50,888 bases of DNA from Gemmatimonadota bacterium (lineage in GTDB: Bacteria; Gemmatimonadota; Gemmatimonadetes; Gemmatimonadales; GWC2-71-9). Below, one piece after another: positions 1 to 8,624 of the stretch; position 1 is the stretch's first letter, and each line of letters starts with the position of its first letter. The stretch covers positions 1-50,888 of the forward strand of contig QHUQ01000051.1 in NCBI GenBank assembly GCA_003221985.1. The letters are read 5' to 3'. The notes under the pieces were generated by a model. That model saw only the letters and a program-made list of their open reading frames with translations. It was not told the origin of the DNA and did not search any database. The translations under genes and the position numbers were made by a program.

Positions 1-367
1 AGACGTCGCCGGCGACGAGCAGCTGCGGAACGGCGCGCTTCACCGCGCGGATCGCCTGCTGCACGATCCCCTGCTCGTCGTGCGCTTCCGAGCCGGTGGC
101 GTCTTTCGCGGCCGGAATGCCGAACAGGATGATGCCGCCGAGCCCCAGCGACGCCGCGCGCTCGGCCTCCTGCACCAGGACATCGACGGAGAGCTGGGCG
201 ACACCGGGCATCGCCTCGACCGGGCGCCGCAGGCCTTCACCGTGCGCGACAAACAGGGGCCAGATCAGCTGCGACGGAACGACGTGCGTTTCCTGCACCA
301 GACGGCGCAGCGCCGGCGTGCGGCGCAGCCGGCGCATGCGACGGATCGGGAATTGGGCTGAGCTCAT
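1..367 (-). CDS. hemB: Delta-aminolevulinic acid dehydratase (porphobilinogen synthase), 5' part only
   Basis: HemB condenses two 5-aminolevulinate molecules to porphobilinogen in the cytoplasm. Only the first ~122 residues are present because the gene runs off the left edge. The visible part has the family N-terminus: MSSAQFPIRRMRRLRR, then an LIWPLFVAHGEG-like block, then VQEAERAASLGLGGIILFGIP. The ATG at 367 overlaps the hemC stop by four bases (ATGA), so it is the last visible gene of a hemD-hemC-hemB operon. Metal and Schiff-base residues lie outside the window. The family call is secure; catalytic competence cannot be judged. Confidence 0.93.
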   Translation of the reverse strand, partial: MSSAQFPIRRMRRLRRTPALRRLVQETHVVPSQLIWPLFVAHGEGLRRPVEAMPGVAQLSVDVLVQEAERAASLGLGGIILFGIPAAKDATGSEAHDEQGIVQQAIRAVKRAVPQLLVAGDV

Positions 368-1242
368 CGGGCGAGTAAGGTGGCCGCGCCCTCAGCCAGG
401 AGCAAGCGCGCGACGACTTCACCGGCAGCACCGGGGCGTTTCGGAACGAGATCCGCAGACGCTGTAAGCTGGGACGCACCGTCCCGCTCTGTGACGCGTC
501 CGTAGAGACGATTGCCGTCCACCCACGCAGCTACCGGCGCCTGGCAGCCTCCGCCGAGCTCAGCGAGCAGCGTGCGCTCCGCCCCGACCGCAGCGGCGCT
601 GACCGGATCATGCAGCGCTTGCAAAGCTTTTCGCGTCGTCTTGTCATCGTCCCGAATTTCTATGCCGAGGGCGCCCTGCCCCGGTGCCGGCATCACGTCG
701 AGCGGGTCGATCGCCGCGCCCTTGCCGCCGAGACCCAGTCGCTCGAGCCCCGCGATCGCGAGCAGCGCCACGTCCAGACCATCGCGCGATTCGACTTTAC
801 GAACACGCGTCGGGACGTTGCCACGCAATGGCACGACCTCGAGATCGGGGCGCAGAAAACGAACTTGGGCGATGCGGCGCAGGCTCGACGTCCCGACCCG
901 CGTGCCCGCCGGCAGATCGGTGAGTGAGGTGCCGTTGACCAGCGCTTCACGGGGATCGTGGCGCGGCGGAACCGCGGCGAGGACCAGACCGTCCGGGAGT
1001 CTCGTTGGCAGGTCCTTCAGAGAGTGGACGGCGACGTCGATACCTCCGTCCAGCAGGGCCTGTTCGATTTCCTTGGTGAAGAAGCCCGTGCCCTCGAGCT
1101 CGTGCAGCGGCCGGTCCACCTCGGCATCGCCTTGAGTCCTGATCACGACGATCTCCGCGCGGACACCGTTCGCCGCCAGGCGGTCCCGCACCCAGTCAGC
1201 CTGCCAGCGCGCCAGCTGGCTGCCGCGCGTGCCGATCCTCAC
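364..1242 (-). CDS. hemC: Porphobilinogen deaminase (hydroxymethylbilane synthase)
   Basis: HemC polymerises four porphobilinogens into hydroxymethylbilane. The 292-residue length is normal. Seen directly: the N-terminal RIGTRGSQLA motif, VHSLKDLPT with the catalytic Asp near residue 77, GTSSLRR near 117-123, and GGGCQAPVA with the dipyrromethane-cofactor Cys near residue 233. The start is a GTG at 1242 that overlaps the hemD stop (GTGA), and the stop overlaps the hemB start (ATGA), so translation is probably coupled along the three genes. All expected residues are present. Confidence 0.97.
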   Translation of the reverse strand: MRIGTRGSQLARWQADWVRDRLAANGVRAEIVVIRTQGDAEVDRPLHELEGTGFFTKEIEQALLDGGIDVAVHSLKDLPTRLPDGLVLAAVPPRHDPREALVNGTSLTDLPAGTRVGTSSLRRIAQVRFLRPDLEVVPLRGNVPTRVRKVESRDGLDVALLAIAGLERLGLGGKGAAIDPLDVMPAPGQGALGIEIRDDDKTTRKALQALHDPVSAAAVGAERTLLAELGGGCQAPVAAWVDGNRLYGRVTERDGASQLTASADLVPKRPGAAGEVVARLLLAEGAATLLAR

Positions 1243-2015
1243 GGGAACCGCCGAGCGAGCGACTCCACGAGGCCGGGAACAGTATGCGGCTCGGCTTCGA
1301 TGATTTCCCGCAGACCCAGCTCTCGGGCGGTACCCGCCGTGATGGGACCGATCGTCGCGGCGACGAATCGTCCCGAGGTTGCGGCGGCGCGCCCCACGAG
1401 GTCGACGAAGCAGCGGACCGTGGAAGACGAGGTGAACGTGACGGCATCGATGCGGCCGCGCGTGATCTCGGCCGCCAGCGCGCTGAGGTCGGTCTGCAGC
1501 GGTACGGTGCGATACACGGCGATGGTCTCGACCTCCGCGCCGTGCGCCCGCAAGCCGGCCGCGAGCGCCTCGCGCGCATCCTCGGCAGCGGGAATCAGCA
1601 CGCGGGCGCCGACGAGCGAGCCGCCGCTGCGCTGAATCAGCGCGTCTGCCAACGCTTCCGCGACGAATTCATCGGGCACGAGGGCCGGCGCGAGACCCCG
1701 CACCGCGAGTGCGTCCGCCGTGACGGAGCCAATGGCGGCTACGCTGGTGGATGAGAAGACGCGGGGGGTGAGTCCCCAGGCGACGAGACGATCGAGGACC
1801 ACTTGCACGGCGTTCTGGCTAGTGAACACGACCCAGCGATACGCCGAAAGGCCGGTGAGCGCGGCGCGCAGCGCGCCGAGATTCTCGAGCGGCTGAATGC
1901 GGATCACGGGCGCCAGCACCGGCTCGGCGCCACGCGCTTCCAGCGCCCGCGCCAGCTCACCGGCTTGCTCGCGCGCGCGCGTGACCACGATGCGGCGCCC
2001 TTTCAACGATGCCAT
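1239..2015 (-). CDS. hemD: Uroporphyrinogen-III synthase
   Basis: HemD cyclises hydroxymethylbilane with inversion of ring D to give uroporphyrinogen III. HemD sequences diverge strongly. The call rests on the N-terminal KGRRIVVTRAREQAGELARALE pattern split over the motif, the VVFTSQNAV block, the VTFTSSSTVR block, and its place directly before hemC. I chose the ATG at 2015 (258 aa) because the conserved N-terminus begins there; an in-frame extension to an ATG at 2048 or TTG at 2054 is possible. It is first in a hemDCB operon and its 5' region faces the TPR gene across about 40 bp. Confidence 0.9.
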   Translation of the reverse strand: MASLKGRRIVVTRAREQAGELARALEARGAEPVLAPVIRIQPLENLGALRAALTGLSAYRWVVFTSQNAVQVVLDRLVAWGLTPRVFSSTSVAAIGSVTADALAVRGLAPALVPDEFVAEALADALIQRSGGSLVGARVLIPAAEDAREALAAGLRAHGAEVETIAVYRTVPLQTDLSALAAEITRGRIDAVTFTSSSTVRCFVDLVGRAAATSGRFVAATIGPITAGTARELGLREIIEAEPHTVPGLVESLARRFP

Positions 2016-2057
2016 GCGCCGTTGCAATCTCACCGTGGCTCTCCCCATTATCAAGCA

Positions 2058-2654
2058 ATGCTCCGGTCACTTCGCGCTGCGCTGGCCCGCTTTTGCGCGC
2101 GCCGCGCCGCCGCCTGCCAGCGCGATGCCCCGCACCGCGCCCTTGCCTGGCTCCGGCTCGGCTGCAAGCTCGCACCCGGCTTCGCCGACACCTTTCCCGC
2201 GCTCGTGCACCTGTCGCGGGCGCTCGATGACCGATGGGGCGCGGTCGAGGCCGCACGCGCCGCCAGCATTCGCTTCCCCGACCATGCCGATGCCTGGATG
2301 TTGCTGGGCGAGGCGCTGCAGATGGTGTTCCGGCAGGATGAGGCGCTCGGCGCGTTCGAGCAGGCGCTGGCGCTGGAGGAACGCGCCGATGCCGCCATGG
2401 CTGCCGGCACGCTCTACCAGCGCGTGGGGCAGTTTCCCGAGGCGGCGGCCCGCTTCGCGCGCGCGTACGCCGCAGGTGGCGGAGCCACGGCGCTGTGGAA
2501 CAACGCGCAGGCGCTCTACGATGCGGGAGATCACGGCGCGGCCGACGAGGCGCTCAATCTGTGGGCGACACAAGTGCCGGATGGGCACGAGCGCCTGCCC
2601 CAGGCGCGCGCCGAGTTACGGGCGAAGGCTGCGGCGCGCGCGCAGGTACAGTGA
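2058..2654 (+). CDS. Tetratricopeptide-repeat protein
   Basis: A 198-residue protein built mainly of TPR-like helical pairs, for example DAWMLLGEALQMVFRQDEAL and AAMAAGTLYQRVGQFPEAAA. No signal peptide or membrane segment is evident, so it is probably a cytoplasmic scaffold. It sits between hemDCB and ccmABCD, both minus strand, so a role near heme metabolism is only a guess by position. Its last 39 bases overlap ccmD tail-to-tail. A TTGCAA and CATTAT pair lies just before the ATG and could be a promoter with almost no leader. Confidence 0.75.
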   Translation: MLRSLRAALARFCARRAAACQRDAPHRALAWLRLGCKLAPGFADTFPALVHLSRALDDRWGAVEAARAASIRFPDHADAWMLLGEALQMVFRQDEALGAFEQALALEERADAAMAAGTLYQRVGQFPEAAARFARAYAAGGGATALWNNAQALYDAGDHGAADEALNLWATQVPDGHERLPQARAELRAKAAARAQVQ

Positions 2655-2726
2655 CAGCGCGTAACCCACGATGATCACGGCGGCCACCACGTACGCCGCG
2701 ATCATGTAGCCGCCGTTCTCAGGCAT
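2616..2726 (-). CDS. ccmD: Heme exporter protein D (small single-TM protein)
   Basis: A 36-residue ORF: MPENGGYMIAAYVVAAVIIV followed by a Tyr, a short hydrophobic end and a basic tail (RARRSLRP). A single membrane helix covers roughly residues 8-27. CcmD in other bacteria is a tiny one-helix protein that helps release holo-CcmE from the CcmABC complex. The position right after ccmC, with an 8-base overlap of the ccmC stop, supports the call. Its 3' third lies antisense to the TPR gene. The usual next gene ccmE is not here. Confidence 0.85.
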   Translation of the reverse strand: MPENGGYMIAAYVVAAVIIVGYALSLYLRARRSLRP

Positions 2727-3408
2727 GTCCTTGTGCCCCCTCGCCCGCCGCTTCCAACTGCTCACCCAAATAACTCAGCGCGTACCGCTGGACCACAAAA
2801 CCCACATAGAGCAGCGTGAACACGCCGACCGAAAACAGCGACGTGACGACCATGCTCCCGGGCATCGATGGAGGACTCGGCTTCATCATGATTGGCATCG
2901 GGTGCAGCGTAGGAAACAGGTAGACGCTGAAGTGAATGAAGGGCACCAAGCACATGCCGCAGATGCCGAGCACCGCCGCATAGCGAGCTCTGGTAGCCGG
3001 ATCCCCCACCGCGCTGCGCAGCAGCAAGTACCCGACATAAAGAAGGAAGAGGAACAGCATGGACGTCAGCCGCGCATCCCACGTCCACCAGGTTCCCCAA
3101 ATCGGCTTCCCCCAGATCGGGCCCGTCGTGAGTACGACACCCGCAAACACGATTCCGACTTCGGCCGACGCCGCAGCGAAGCGGTCCAGCCGAGGATCCT
3201 TCAGGAAGAGATAGAACGCACTGGCGAGGCCGACGAGCACTATCGCCGTTTCCGTCCAGATCGCTGCAGGGACGTGAAGGTAATAGATCTTCTGCGCGAG
3301 TCCCTGCAGCCGCTCGACGGGTGTGAACACCAGCGCGCGTATGTAGACCCCAACCAGTAACAGCAAGGCGATGCCCGTAATCCATCGCCCGACCCGCAGC
3401 ATTCTCAT
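2719..3408 (-). CDS. ccmC: Heme ABC transporter permease CcmC
   Basis: CcmC is the membrane protein that presents heme to CcmE in cytochrome c maturation. The 229-residue protein has about six hydrophobic segments and the tryptophan-rich heme-handling motif WGTWWTWDARLTS near residues 104-116. His residues sit in the expected loops (YYLHVPAA near 45 and FPTLHP). The start overlaps the ccmB stop (ATGA) and the end overlaps ccmD by 8 bases. All signature parts are present. Confidence 0.96.
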   Translation of the reverse strand: MRMLRVGRWITGIALLLLVGVYIRALVFTPVERLQGLAQKIYYLHVPAAIWTETAIVLVGLASAFYLFLKDPRLDRFAAASAEVGIVFAGVVLTTGPIWGKPIWGTWWTWDARLTSMLFLFLLYVGYLLLRSAVGDPATRARYAAVLGICGMCLVPFIHFSVYLFPTLHPMPIMMKPSPPSMPGSMVVTSLFSVGVFTLLYVGFVVQRYALSYLGEQLEAAGEGAQGHA

Positions 3409-4091
3409 TCGTTCACCGTGGCGGGAAACAGCAGCAGCGCGATCGTAACGAACACGACGTCATAGACCGCCAGCATGTTAAGCCAGCCCGCCACCTCGCT
3501 CAAGGGACGGCTCGCGAGCAGGCGTCCGGTCGCGAGCACCGCCCACCACAGTGGTAGAATCATGAACGGCAACAACAACACGGGCAGCAGCAGCTCGGCA
3601 AAGCGCGTGCGCACGGTCATCGCGCTGAACAACGTACCGACCGCGACGAATCCCACCGTTGCGAGCGCGATGGTCGCGGCGAGCGGCCCGAGAAATGGCA
3701 GCACCGGCACATTGAAGAAGAGCGCCAGCAACGGCAGCCCAATCAGCTCGATCGTCGCCACGAAGGCCAGATTCGCGATCAGCTTACCGAGATAGATGCT
3801 GCCGCGGCCGATTGGCGCCAGCAGCAGCCCTTCGAGCGCCTGGTTCTCGAGCTCGAGTTGAAAGGCCCGGTTCAAAGCCAGAATCGCCGCAAAGGTGAAG
3901 GTCACCCATAAGATGCTTGGCGCCAGGTCGAAGTTGGAAACCGCAGTCGGGTCGTGGCCGAATTGGAACACCACGAACACGAGCACGACGAAGACGGCGA
4001 CCGAGACAATCGCCGTGCGCGAGCGGAACTCCACACGCAGGTCCTTCGAAGCGACGGCCCAGGCGTGGCGGAGCAGGTCAGGCGATCGCAT
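3405..4091 (-). CDS. ccmB: Heme exporter protein CcmB
   Basis: CcmB is the permease partner of the ATPase CcmA in the Ccm heme-handling ABC complex. The protein has 228 residues and six predicted membrane helices. Family features include ELENQALEGLLLAPIGRGSIYLGK in pieces (LEGLLLAP, YLGKL) and a C-terminal hydrophobic pair. The reading frame stays open well upstream of 4091, but that stretch is a shadow of ccmA; the ATG at 4091 fits MRSPDLLRHAWAVASKDLR, where homology begins. It overlaps ccmA by 14 bases. Confidence 0.95.
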   Translation of the reverse strand: MRSPDLLRHAWAVASKDLRVEFRSRTAIVSVAVFVVLVFVVFQFGHDPTAVSNFDLAPSILWVTFTFAAILALNRAFQLELENQALEGLLLAPIGRGSIYLGKLIANLAFVATIELIGLPLLALFFNVPVLPFLGPLAATIALATVGFVAVGTLFSAMTVRTRFAELLLPVLLLPFMILPLWWAVLATGRLLASRPLSEVAGWLNMLAVYDVVFVTIALLLFPATVNE

Positions 4092-4734
4092 TGCGATAAT
4101 CCTCGGCCACCTGCGCCGGCCCGCGCGCGCCGCGTGGCGCGAAATGCACGAAGCGGCCGGCGCGCATGAATGCGACCTCGGTCGCGAGTCCTGTTCCTTC
4201 TTCCACGTTGTGGGTGACCAGCACTGACGCGCGGCCCGCGGCGGCATGCTGGGCGAGCAGGCGGCTGAACGCTTCCGCCGCGGTGCGATCGAGTCCGGTG
4301 AACGGCTCGTCCAACAGGAGGACGGCCGGGTCATGCACCAGGGCGCGCGCGATCGCGACGCGCTGGGTGAGACCGCGCGACAGGGCACGCACCGGCCGAT
4401 CGGCATGCTCGGCGAGACCCAGCCGGGGGAGTAGATCGTGGGGCGGTTGCACGTCGTAGAGCGAAGCCCAGAACCGGAGATTTTCGCGAACGGTAAGCTG
4501 GGCGTAGAGTTGGGGTTGATGGCCGATCCAGCCGATGGCGCGCCGGCCGCCGTCCACTTGTGCGCGCCCGCCCTGCGGCTGGATGAGGCCTGCGAGTACT
4601 TTGAGGAGCGTGGTCTTCCCGGCCCCGTTGGGACCGAAGACCGCGAGCGTGTGGCCGGGCTGTACGCTGAAGGAGACGTCGTCGAGAGCCGTCACGGCAC
4701 CGAAGCGATGCCGCAGCCGCTCAGCCAGCAGCAT
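4078..4734 (-). CDS. ccmA: Cytochrome c biogenesis ABC transporter ATP-binding protein CcmA
   Basis: CcmA hydrolyses ATP to drive release of holo-CcmE from CcmB/CcmC. In 218 residues it shows a Walker A GPNGAGKT (34-41), an ABC signature in the variant form LSRGLTQR (118-125), a Walker B AVLLLDEP (137-144) and an H-loop VLVTHN near 176. The signature deviates from LSGGQ but remains of the CcmA kind. It overlaps the response regulator gene upstream by 14 bases and ccmB downstream by 14 bases. Confidence 0.96.
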   Translation of the reverse strand: MLLAERLRHRFGAVTALDDVSFSVQPGHTLAVFGPNGAGKTTLLKVLAGLIQPQGGRAQVDGGRRAIGWIGHQPQLYAQLTVRENLRFWASLYDVQPPHDLLPRLGLAEHADRPVRALSRGLTQRVAIARALVHDPAVLLLDEPFTGLDRTAAEAFSRLLAQHAAAGRASVLVTHNVEEGTGLATEVAFMRAGRFVHFAPRGARGPAQVAEDYRNAIA

Positions 4735-5077
4735 CGATGGCGGCCGCGAGCTCGCTCAGTTCGTAGGGTTTGACGAGGTAGCGGCTGTGCCCCAGGTCGA
4801 GCACGTTCATCAGCGGCTCCATGCTCACGTAGGCAGTCGTCACGACGACCGGGAGCGTTGGCCACGTCTCGCGAATGCGTTGCAGCAGCGCGATCCCGTC
4901 GGTGTCCGGGAGCCGCATGTCGAGGACCAGGACGTCCGGCGCGAAATTGTTGAGCTGGCGCATCGCCTCGGCGCCGTTGGGCGCATAGGCCATGGCGTAC
5001 TTGCCCTGGAAGAACCGCTCATAGGAGTATTGCAGAGCGGCTTCATCTTCGACGAAAAGGACCTTCCGCGGCGGCAT
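4721..5077 (-). CDS. Single-domain response regulator (receiver only)
   Basis: A 118-residue CheY-like receiver with no output domain. Seen: acidic pair VEDE at the N-terminus, phospho-acceptor Asp in VLVLDMRLPD, Thr in VVTTAY and the conserved Lys in YLVKPYE. It presumably passes a phosphoryl signal to another protein. It overlaps ccmA by 14 bases, so it may be cotranscribed with ccm. A promoter with TAGATT six bases before the ATG sits in the tail of the STAS gene. No kinase is adjacent. Confidence 0.9.
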   Translation of the reverse strand: MPPRKVLFVEDEAALQYSYERFFQGKYAMAYAPNGAEAMRQLNNFAPDVLVLDMRLPDTDGIALLQRIRETWPTLPVVVTTAYVSMEPLMNVLDLGHSRYLVKPYELSELAAAIDAAG

Positions 5078-5083
5078 CGCGCC

Positions 5084-5112
5084 AATCTACGTCAGGAAAC
5101 GCCAGTCTCCAA
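5084..5112 (-). promoter_or_regulatory. Predicted promoter of the receiver gene, apparently leaderless
   Basis: On the minus strand TTGGAG (5112-5107), a 17-base spacer and TAGATT (5089-5084) are followed after six bases by the ATG at 5077. The start point expected for such a -10 box falls at or within a base or two of the ATG. It lies over the 3' end of the STAS gene. Confidence 0.5.
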
Positions 5113-5433
5113 TTCAAACAGGTCGTCCAGCTTGGTGAGCACAAGAAGGAAACGCAGCTCTTCGTTGGCGCCCCGCAGGCACACCGTCTGGCGGCGCTCG
5201 GCGGCCTTGCGCTGGATCAGCATCAGCGCACCGAGACCGGCGCTGTCGACCGAGCGCGTCCCCGACAGATCGATCACCAGGCGGCCGGCCCCCTCAGCAA
5301 GCAGGTCCAGCACCTCCCCGGCGGCGCGGCGAAACGCGGTGCGGGACTCGAGATCGAGCCGCTCCGGGGCCGCCATAGTCTTCTCCATCGGGCGCGTCGA
5401 CATCAGTGTGTTCTCCATGGGCATTGGTGACAT
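5092..5433 (-). CDS. STAS-domain protein (anti-sigma-factor antagonist type)
   Basis: A 113-residue STAS fold protein. The key segment RLVIDLSGTRSVDSAGLGAL carries the DSAGLGAL motif, whose first Ser is the usual phosphorylation site of SpoIIAA/RsbV-type antagonists. The N-terminus is Met-rich and looks nonstandard (several in-frame ATGs); the ATG at 5433 is preceded by a clear GGAGGAG ribosome binding site. The receiver gene follows 14 bases later, so the two may belong to one phosphorylation-controlled switch. No anti-sigma kinase is visible nearby. Confidence 0.85.
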   Translation of the reverse strand: MSPMPMENTLMSTRPMEKTMAAPERLDLESRTAFRRAAGEVLDLLAEGAGRLVIDLSGTRSVDSAGLGALMLIQRKAAERRQTVCLRGANEELRFLLVLTKLDDLFELETGVS

Positions 5434-5511
5434 AGCTCCTCCGCTGCCTGCTTATGCCACTCCAATGCCATGTCTGCTAAGACGCGCTGCATCAATTGCT
5501 TGGCACAAACT

Positions 5512-5527
5512 GGTGAGCGCGCTCACC
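5512..5527. repeat. Perfect 16-bp palindrome between the STAS gene and acs
   Basis: GGTGAGCGCGCTCACC is a perfect palindrome of eight-base arms with no spacer. It lies in the 167-bp divergent region, about 38 bases before the putative acs -35 box. The symmetry and position suit an operator for a dimeric regulator, but no regulator can be named. Confidence 0.4.
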
Positions 5528-5564
5528 CTTACTTCTTGCCGCAATGCGAGCGGCGCGGTGCAAC

Positions 5565-5592
5565 TTGCTAGAGTCCTCCTCTTCATTAATAT
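5565..5592 (+). promoter_or_regulatory. Predicted acs promoter, apparently leaderless
   Basis: TTGCTA (5565-5570), 16 bases, TAATAT (5587-5592), then eight bases to the ATG at 5601. No Shine-Dalgarno sequence precedes the ATG. The spacing suggests transcription begins at or next to the start codon. Confidence 0.5.
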
Positions 5593-5600
5593 CCCGAATC

Positions 5601-7547
5601 ATGGCTACTGACCGGATTGAAACCCTGCTCGACGAGCAGCGACGCTTTCCGCCCCCCGACAGCTTCAAGACCCAAGCGCATGTGCGCGACCTCACACCCT
5701 ACGAGCGCGCCCGGCGGGACCCGGAAGGATATTGGGCGGACTGGGCGAAGCAACTCGAGTGGAGCCGTCCGTGGACCCAAGTCCTCGACTGGAAGCCGCC
5801 CCACGCGAAATGGTTCCTCGGCGGCAAACTCAACGCCTCGGTGAATTGTCTCGACCGGCACGTGCGCGCCGGCCGAGGCGGGCGGGTCGCCCTCATCTGG
5901 GAGGGCGAGCCGCCCGGTGAGGTACGGCGCATCACCTACGGCGAGCTGCACGCCGACGTCAACAAGTTCGCGAACGTCCTGAAGGGGCTGGGCGTGGCGC
6001 GCGGCGATCGCGTCGCGATCTATCTGCCGATGGTCCCCGAAGTCGCGGTCGCGATGCTCGCCTGCGCGCGCATCGGCGCCGTCCACACGGTGGTATTCGG
6101 TGGCTTCTCCGCCGAGTCATTGCGCGACCGGATCAACGACGCCGGCGCGAAGCTGCTGATCACCGCGGACGGAGGCTACCGCCGCGGCGCGATCGTGCCG
6201 CTGAAACAGAACGCCGATGACGCCGTCGCCGGGACGCCGAGCATCGAGCACGTAATCGTGCTGCGCCGCACCGGCCAGACCGTTTCGTTCAAGACGGCAC
6301 GCGATCTCTGGTGGTCGGAGCTGATGGCAAAGGCGGCGCTCGATTGCCCGCCCGAAGCGATGGATGCGGAAGATCCGTTGTACATCCTCTACACGTCGGG
6401 CACGACGGGGAAGCCGAAAGGGATTCTGCATACGACCGGCGGCTATCTGACGCACGTCTACGCAACGACCAAATGGGTGTTCGACCTCAAGGATTCGGAC
6501 GTGTTCTGGTGCACCGCGGACGTCGGTTGGGTCACTGGGCACTCGTACGTCGTCTACGGGCCGCTCGCGCTCGGCGTTACGGAGGTCATGTATGAAGGCG
6601 CACCGGACCATCCCGGCAAGGACCGCTTCTGGGCGATCTGCGCGCAGCACGGCGTCACCGTTTTCTACACGGCGCCGACCGCGATCCGCGCATTCATGAA
6701 ATGGGGGTCGGAGCTCCCCGCGCGTCACGACCTTTCGAAGCTACGGCTGCTCGGCACGGTTGGTGAGCCGATCAATCCGGAAGCGTGGATGTGGTATCAG
6801 GAACACATCGGCGGCAAGCGCTGTCCGATCGTCGACACGTGGTGGCAGACGGAGACCGGCGGCATCATGATCACGCCGTTGCCGGGTGTCACCGCGACAA
6901 AACCGGGCTCGACGACGGTCCCCTTCCCCGGCATCGAAGCGGTGCTGCTCGACGGCGAGGGCACAGAGGTAATGGTCGGCGGCGGCTATCTCGCGATTCC
7001 CAAACCCTGGCCCGGCATGTTGCGGACGATCTGGGGCGACGACGAACGCTACCGCCAGGTCTACTGGAGCAAATGGAAGAACAGGTACTTTCCCGGCGAC
7101 GGCGCAAAGCGGGACGAGGACGGCTACTTCTGGATTCTGGGTCGAGTGGACGACGTGCTGAACGTTGCAGGACACCGCATCGGCACGATGGAAGTCGAGA
7201 GCGCGCTGGTGGACCACTCCGCGGTCGCCGAAGCGGCCGTGGTGGGACGCGCGCACGATCTGAAGGGCCAGGCGCTCGCGGCGTTCGTCACGCTAAAAGA
7301 AGGACGTCAAGCCAGCGATGCGTTGCGCGAAGAGCTGAAACAGCACGTCTCCAAGAAAATCGGCGCGCTCGCCAAGCCCGATGACATTCTGTTTTCGGCG
7401 GACCTGCCGAAGACCCGCAGCGGCAAAATCATGCGGCGCCTGCTGAAGGACATTGCCGAAGGCCGAGCCCTCGGTGATACGACTACACTCGCGGATCCGG
7501 CTGTGGTTGCGAAGCTGCGGGATCAGTACGAGGCGCAGGAGTCCTGA
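5601..7547 (+). CDS. acs: Acetyl-CoA synthetase (AMP-forming)
   Basis: Acs activates acetate to acetyl-CoA through acetyl-AMP. The 648-residue length matches the family. Motifs: [11 protein letters not shown] (P-loop-like, from about residue 264), WWQTETGG, the hinge region [13 protein letters not shown], and [11 protein letters not shown] near 604-614, whose Lys is the site of inhibitory acetylation in Acs of other bacteria. The frame is open to 5544, but the ATG at 5601 begins the conserved N-terminus. Its last 65 bases overlap the VKOR gene tail-to-tail. Also possible is propionyl-CoA activity. Confidence 0.96.
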   Translation: MATDRIETLLDEQRRFPPPDSFKTQAHVRDLTPYERARRDPEGYWADWAKQLEWSRPWTQVLDWKPPHAKWFLGGKLNASVNCLDRHVRAGRGGRVALIWEGEPPGEVRRITYGELHADVNKFANVLKGLGVARGDRVAIYLPMVPEVAVAMLACARIGAVHTVVFGGFSAESLRDRINDAGAKLLITADGGYRRGAIVPLKQNADDAVAGTPSIEHVIVLRRTGQTVSFKTARDLWWSELMAKAALDCPPEAMDAEDPLYILYTSGTTGKPKGILHTTGGYLTHVYATTKWVFDLKDSDVFWCTADVGWVTGHSYVVYGPLALGVTEVMYEGAPDHPGKDRFWAICAQHGVTVFYTAPTAIRAFMKWGSELPARHDLSKLRLLGTVGEPINPEAWMWYQEHIGGKRCPIVDTWWQTETGGIMITPLPGVTATKPGSTTVPFPGIEAVLLDGEGTEVMVGGGYLAIPKPWPGMLRTIWGDDERYRQVYWSKWKNRYFPGDGAKRDEDGYFWILGRVDDVLNVAGHRIGTMEVESALVDHSAVAEAAVVGRAHDLKGQALAAFVTLKEGRQASDALREELKQHVSKKIGALAKPDDILFSADLPKTRSGKIMRRLLKDIAEGRALGDTTTLADPAVVAKLRDQYEAQES

Positions 7548-7953
7548 GCGACAGCAGCGAGACGATCCAGATCGCCGCAATGATCACCGCGCTGCCGACA
7601 CACCAGCGGCAGATCGCGTGGATCACGAAAAGCTCGAGATAGGTGAGATATGCGGTAAAGAGCACGCCCACCGTCGCGAGACTCACCAACATCACGTTCC
7701 AGTTGCTCTGCGTGAGCGCTGCCGGTCGCAGCGCCGCCAGCGCGACAATCAGGATCGCCAGGTAACCGGCGACGCCGTACAGCGCGACTGGCCGGCCGAG
7801 GAACACGGCCCATTGGCTGGTCTGCACGGTCTCGCACCCGCCCGCTGCGCCGCACTTGATCGCGCCACCGAAGCCGAGCGCGTGGAGCCAGAGATAGAGG
7901 GCGACGAACAGGCCGACGAGCGCGAGCAGCGCGATCGCCTGGCGGTGGCGCAT
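7483..7953 (-). CDS. Vitamin K epoxide reductase (VKOR) family protein
   Basis: Bacterial VKOR reoxidises DsbA-like proteins by passing electrons to quinone and so replaces DsbB. The 156-residue protein has about four membrane helices, the loop cysteines C34 and C40, and the CxxC active site CRWC near 115-118. It lacks its own thioredoxin domain, but the gene just upstream encodes one and the two overlap by a single base (TGATG). The C-terminal tail is Pro-rich, runs antisense to the end of acs and may be nonessential. Confidence 0.93.
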   Translation of the reverse strand: MRHRQAIALLALVGLFVALYLWLHALGFGGAIKCGAAGGCETVQTSQWAVFLGRPVALYGVAGYLAILIVALAALRPAALTQSNWNVMLVSLATVGVLFTAYLTYLELFVIHAICRWCVGSAVIIAAIWIVSLLSLRTPAPRTDPAASQPQPDPRV

Positions 7954-8624
7954 CAGTGCCGAACGGCGGCGATGCTGTCCACGACAGCTTTGAAGTCGTC
8001 GGAGTTCGGCAGGCGCCGGAAATTCGTGAACAACTTCGTCCCGTTCGCGTAGAACGTCGGCGTACCATCCACCAACCGCTGCTCACCTTCCTGGCGGCTG
8101 AACTCGACGCGGGCCGCAAACTGGCCCTTCTCCATGCACGAGTCGTAGGCAGTGAGATCGACGGCCGAGGCCCGCGCGAAACCGCGAAACAGCGCCGCGG
8201 GATCCTTGCCGGTCTGCGCCCATTGATGGTGGTAGAAGAGCTGATCCTGCATCTCGAAGAACTTTCCCTGCGCGCCCGCGCATTGCGCCGCATGGGCGGC
8301 AAAGCGTGAATACTTGTGAATCGGCAATGGGTAGTCGCGGAAGCGCCAGCGCACGCGCCCCGTATTGATCAGCTGCTCCTTGATCGTCGGTATCTGGATA
8401 GTGGCGAACGTGGCGCACACGGGACACTCGTAATCCAGGTACTCCGTGATTTCGACCGGTGCCGTGTTCGACCCCAGCGTGTAGCCGCGGAAGCCGTCAT
8501 CGACGACGGTCGGCGGCGGACCGGCTGCGGCCGCCGACGCGCCGCCGCCCGTCTTCAGCAACGCGAACACCGCGGCCGCCAGCACGACGGCCAGCACTCC
8601 CACCACGACATAGAATCGATTCAT
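7953..8624 (-). CDS. DsbA-like membrane-anchored thiol oxidase
   Basis: A 223-residue protein with an N-terminal membrane anchor (about residues 5-23) and a DsbA/DSBA_oxidoreductase-type thioredoxin domain. The active site is CPVC (67-70) within EYLDYECPVC, and a cis-Pro lies in VDGTPTF. It would introduce disulfides into exported proteins and be recycled by the adjacent VKOR. The ATG at 8624 was chosen because the hydrophobic anchor starts there. It overlaps the upstream small gene by ATGA. Confidence 0.93.
   Translation of the reverse strand: MNRFYVVVGVLAVVLAAAVFALLKTGGGASAAAAGPPPTVVDDGFRGYTLGSNTAPVEITEYLDYECPVCATFATIQIPTIKEQLINTGRVRWRFRDYPLPIHKYSRFAAHAAQCAGAQGKFFEMQDQLFYHHQWAQTGKDPAALFRGFARASAVDLTAYDSCMEKGQFAARVEFSRQEGEQRLVDGTPTFYANGTKLFTNFRRLPNSDDFKAVVDSIAAVRH

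Noticed and set aside
2058..2654. The TPR gene as CcmH/CcmI of the cytochrome c maturation system
   Set aside because: It lacks a membrane anchor and the CcmH CxxC motif and is on the opposite strand.
5500..5530. TTGGCAC near 5500 as a sigma-54 promoter
   Set aside because: The second element TTGC is not at the needed spacing; GGTGA stands there instead.
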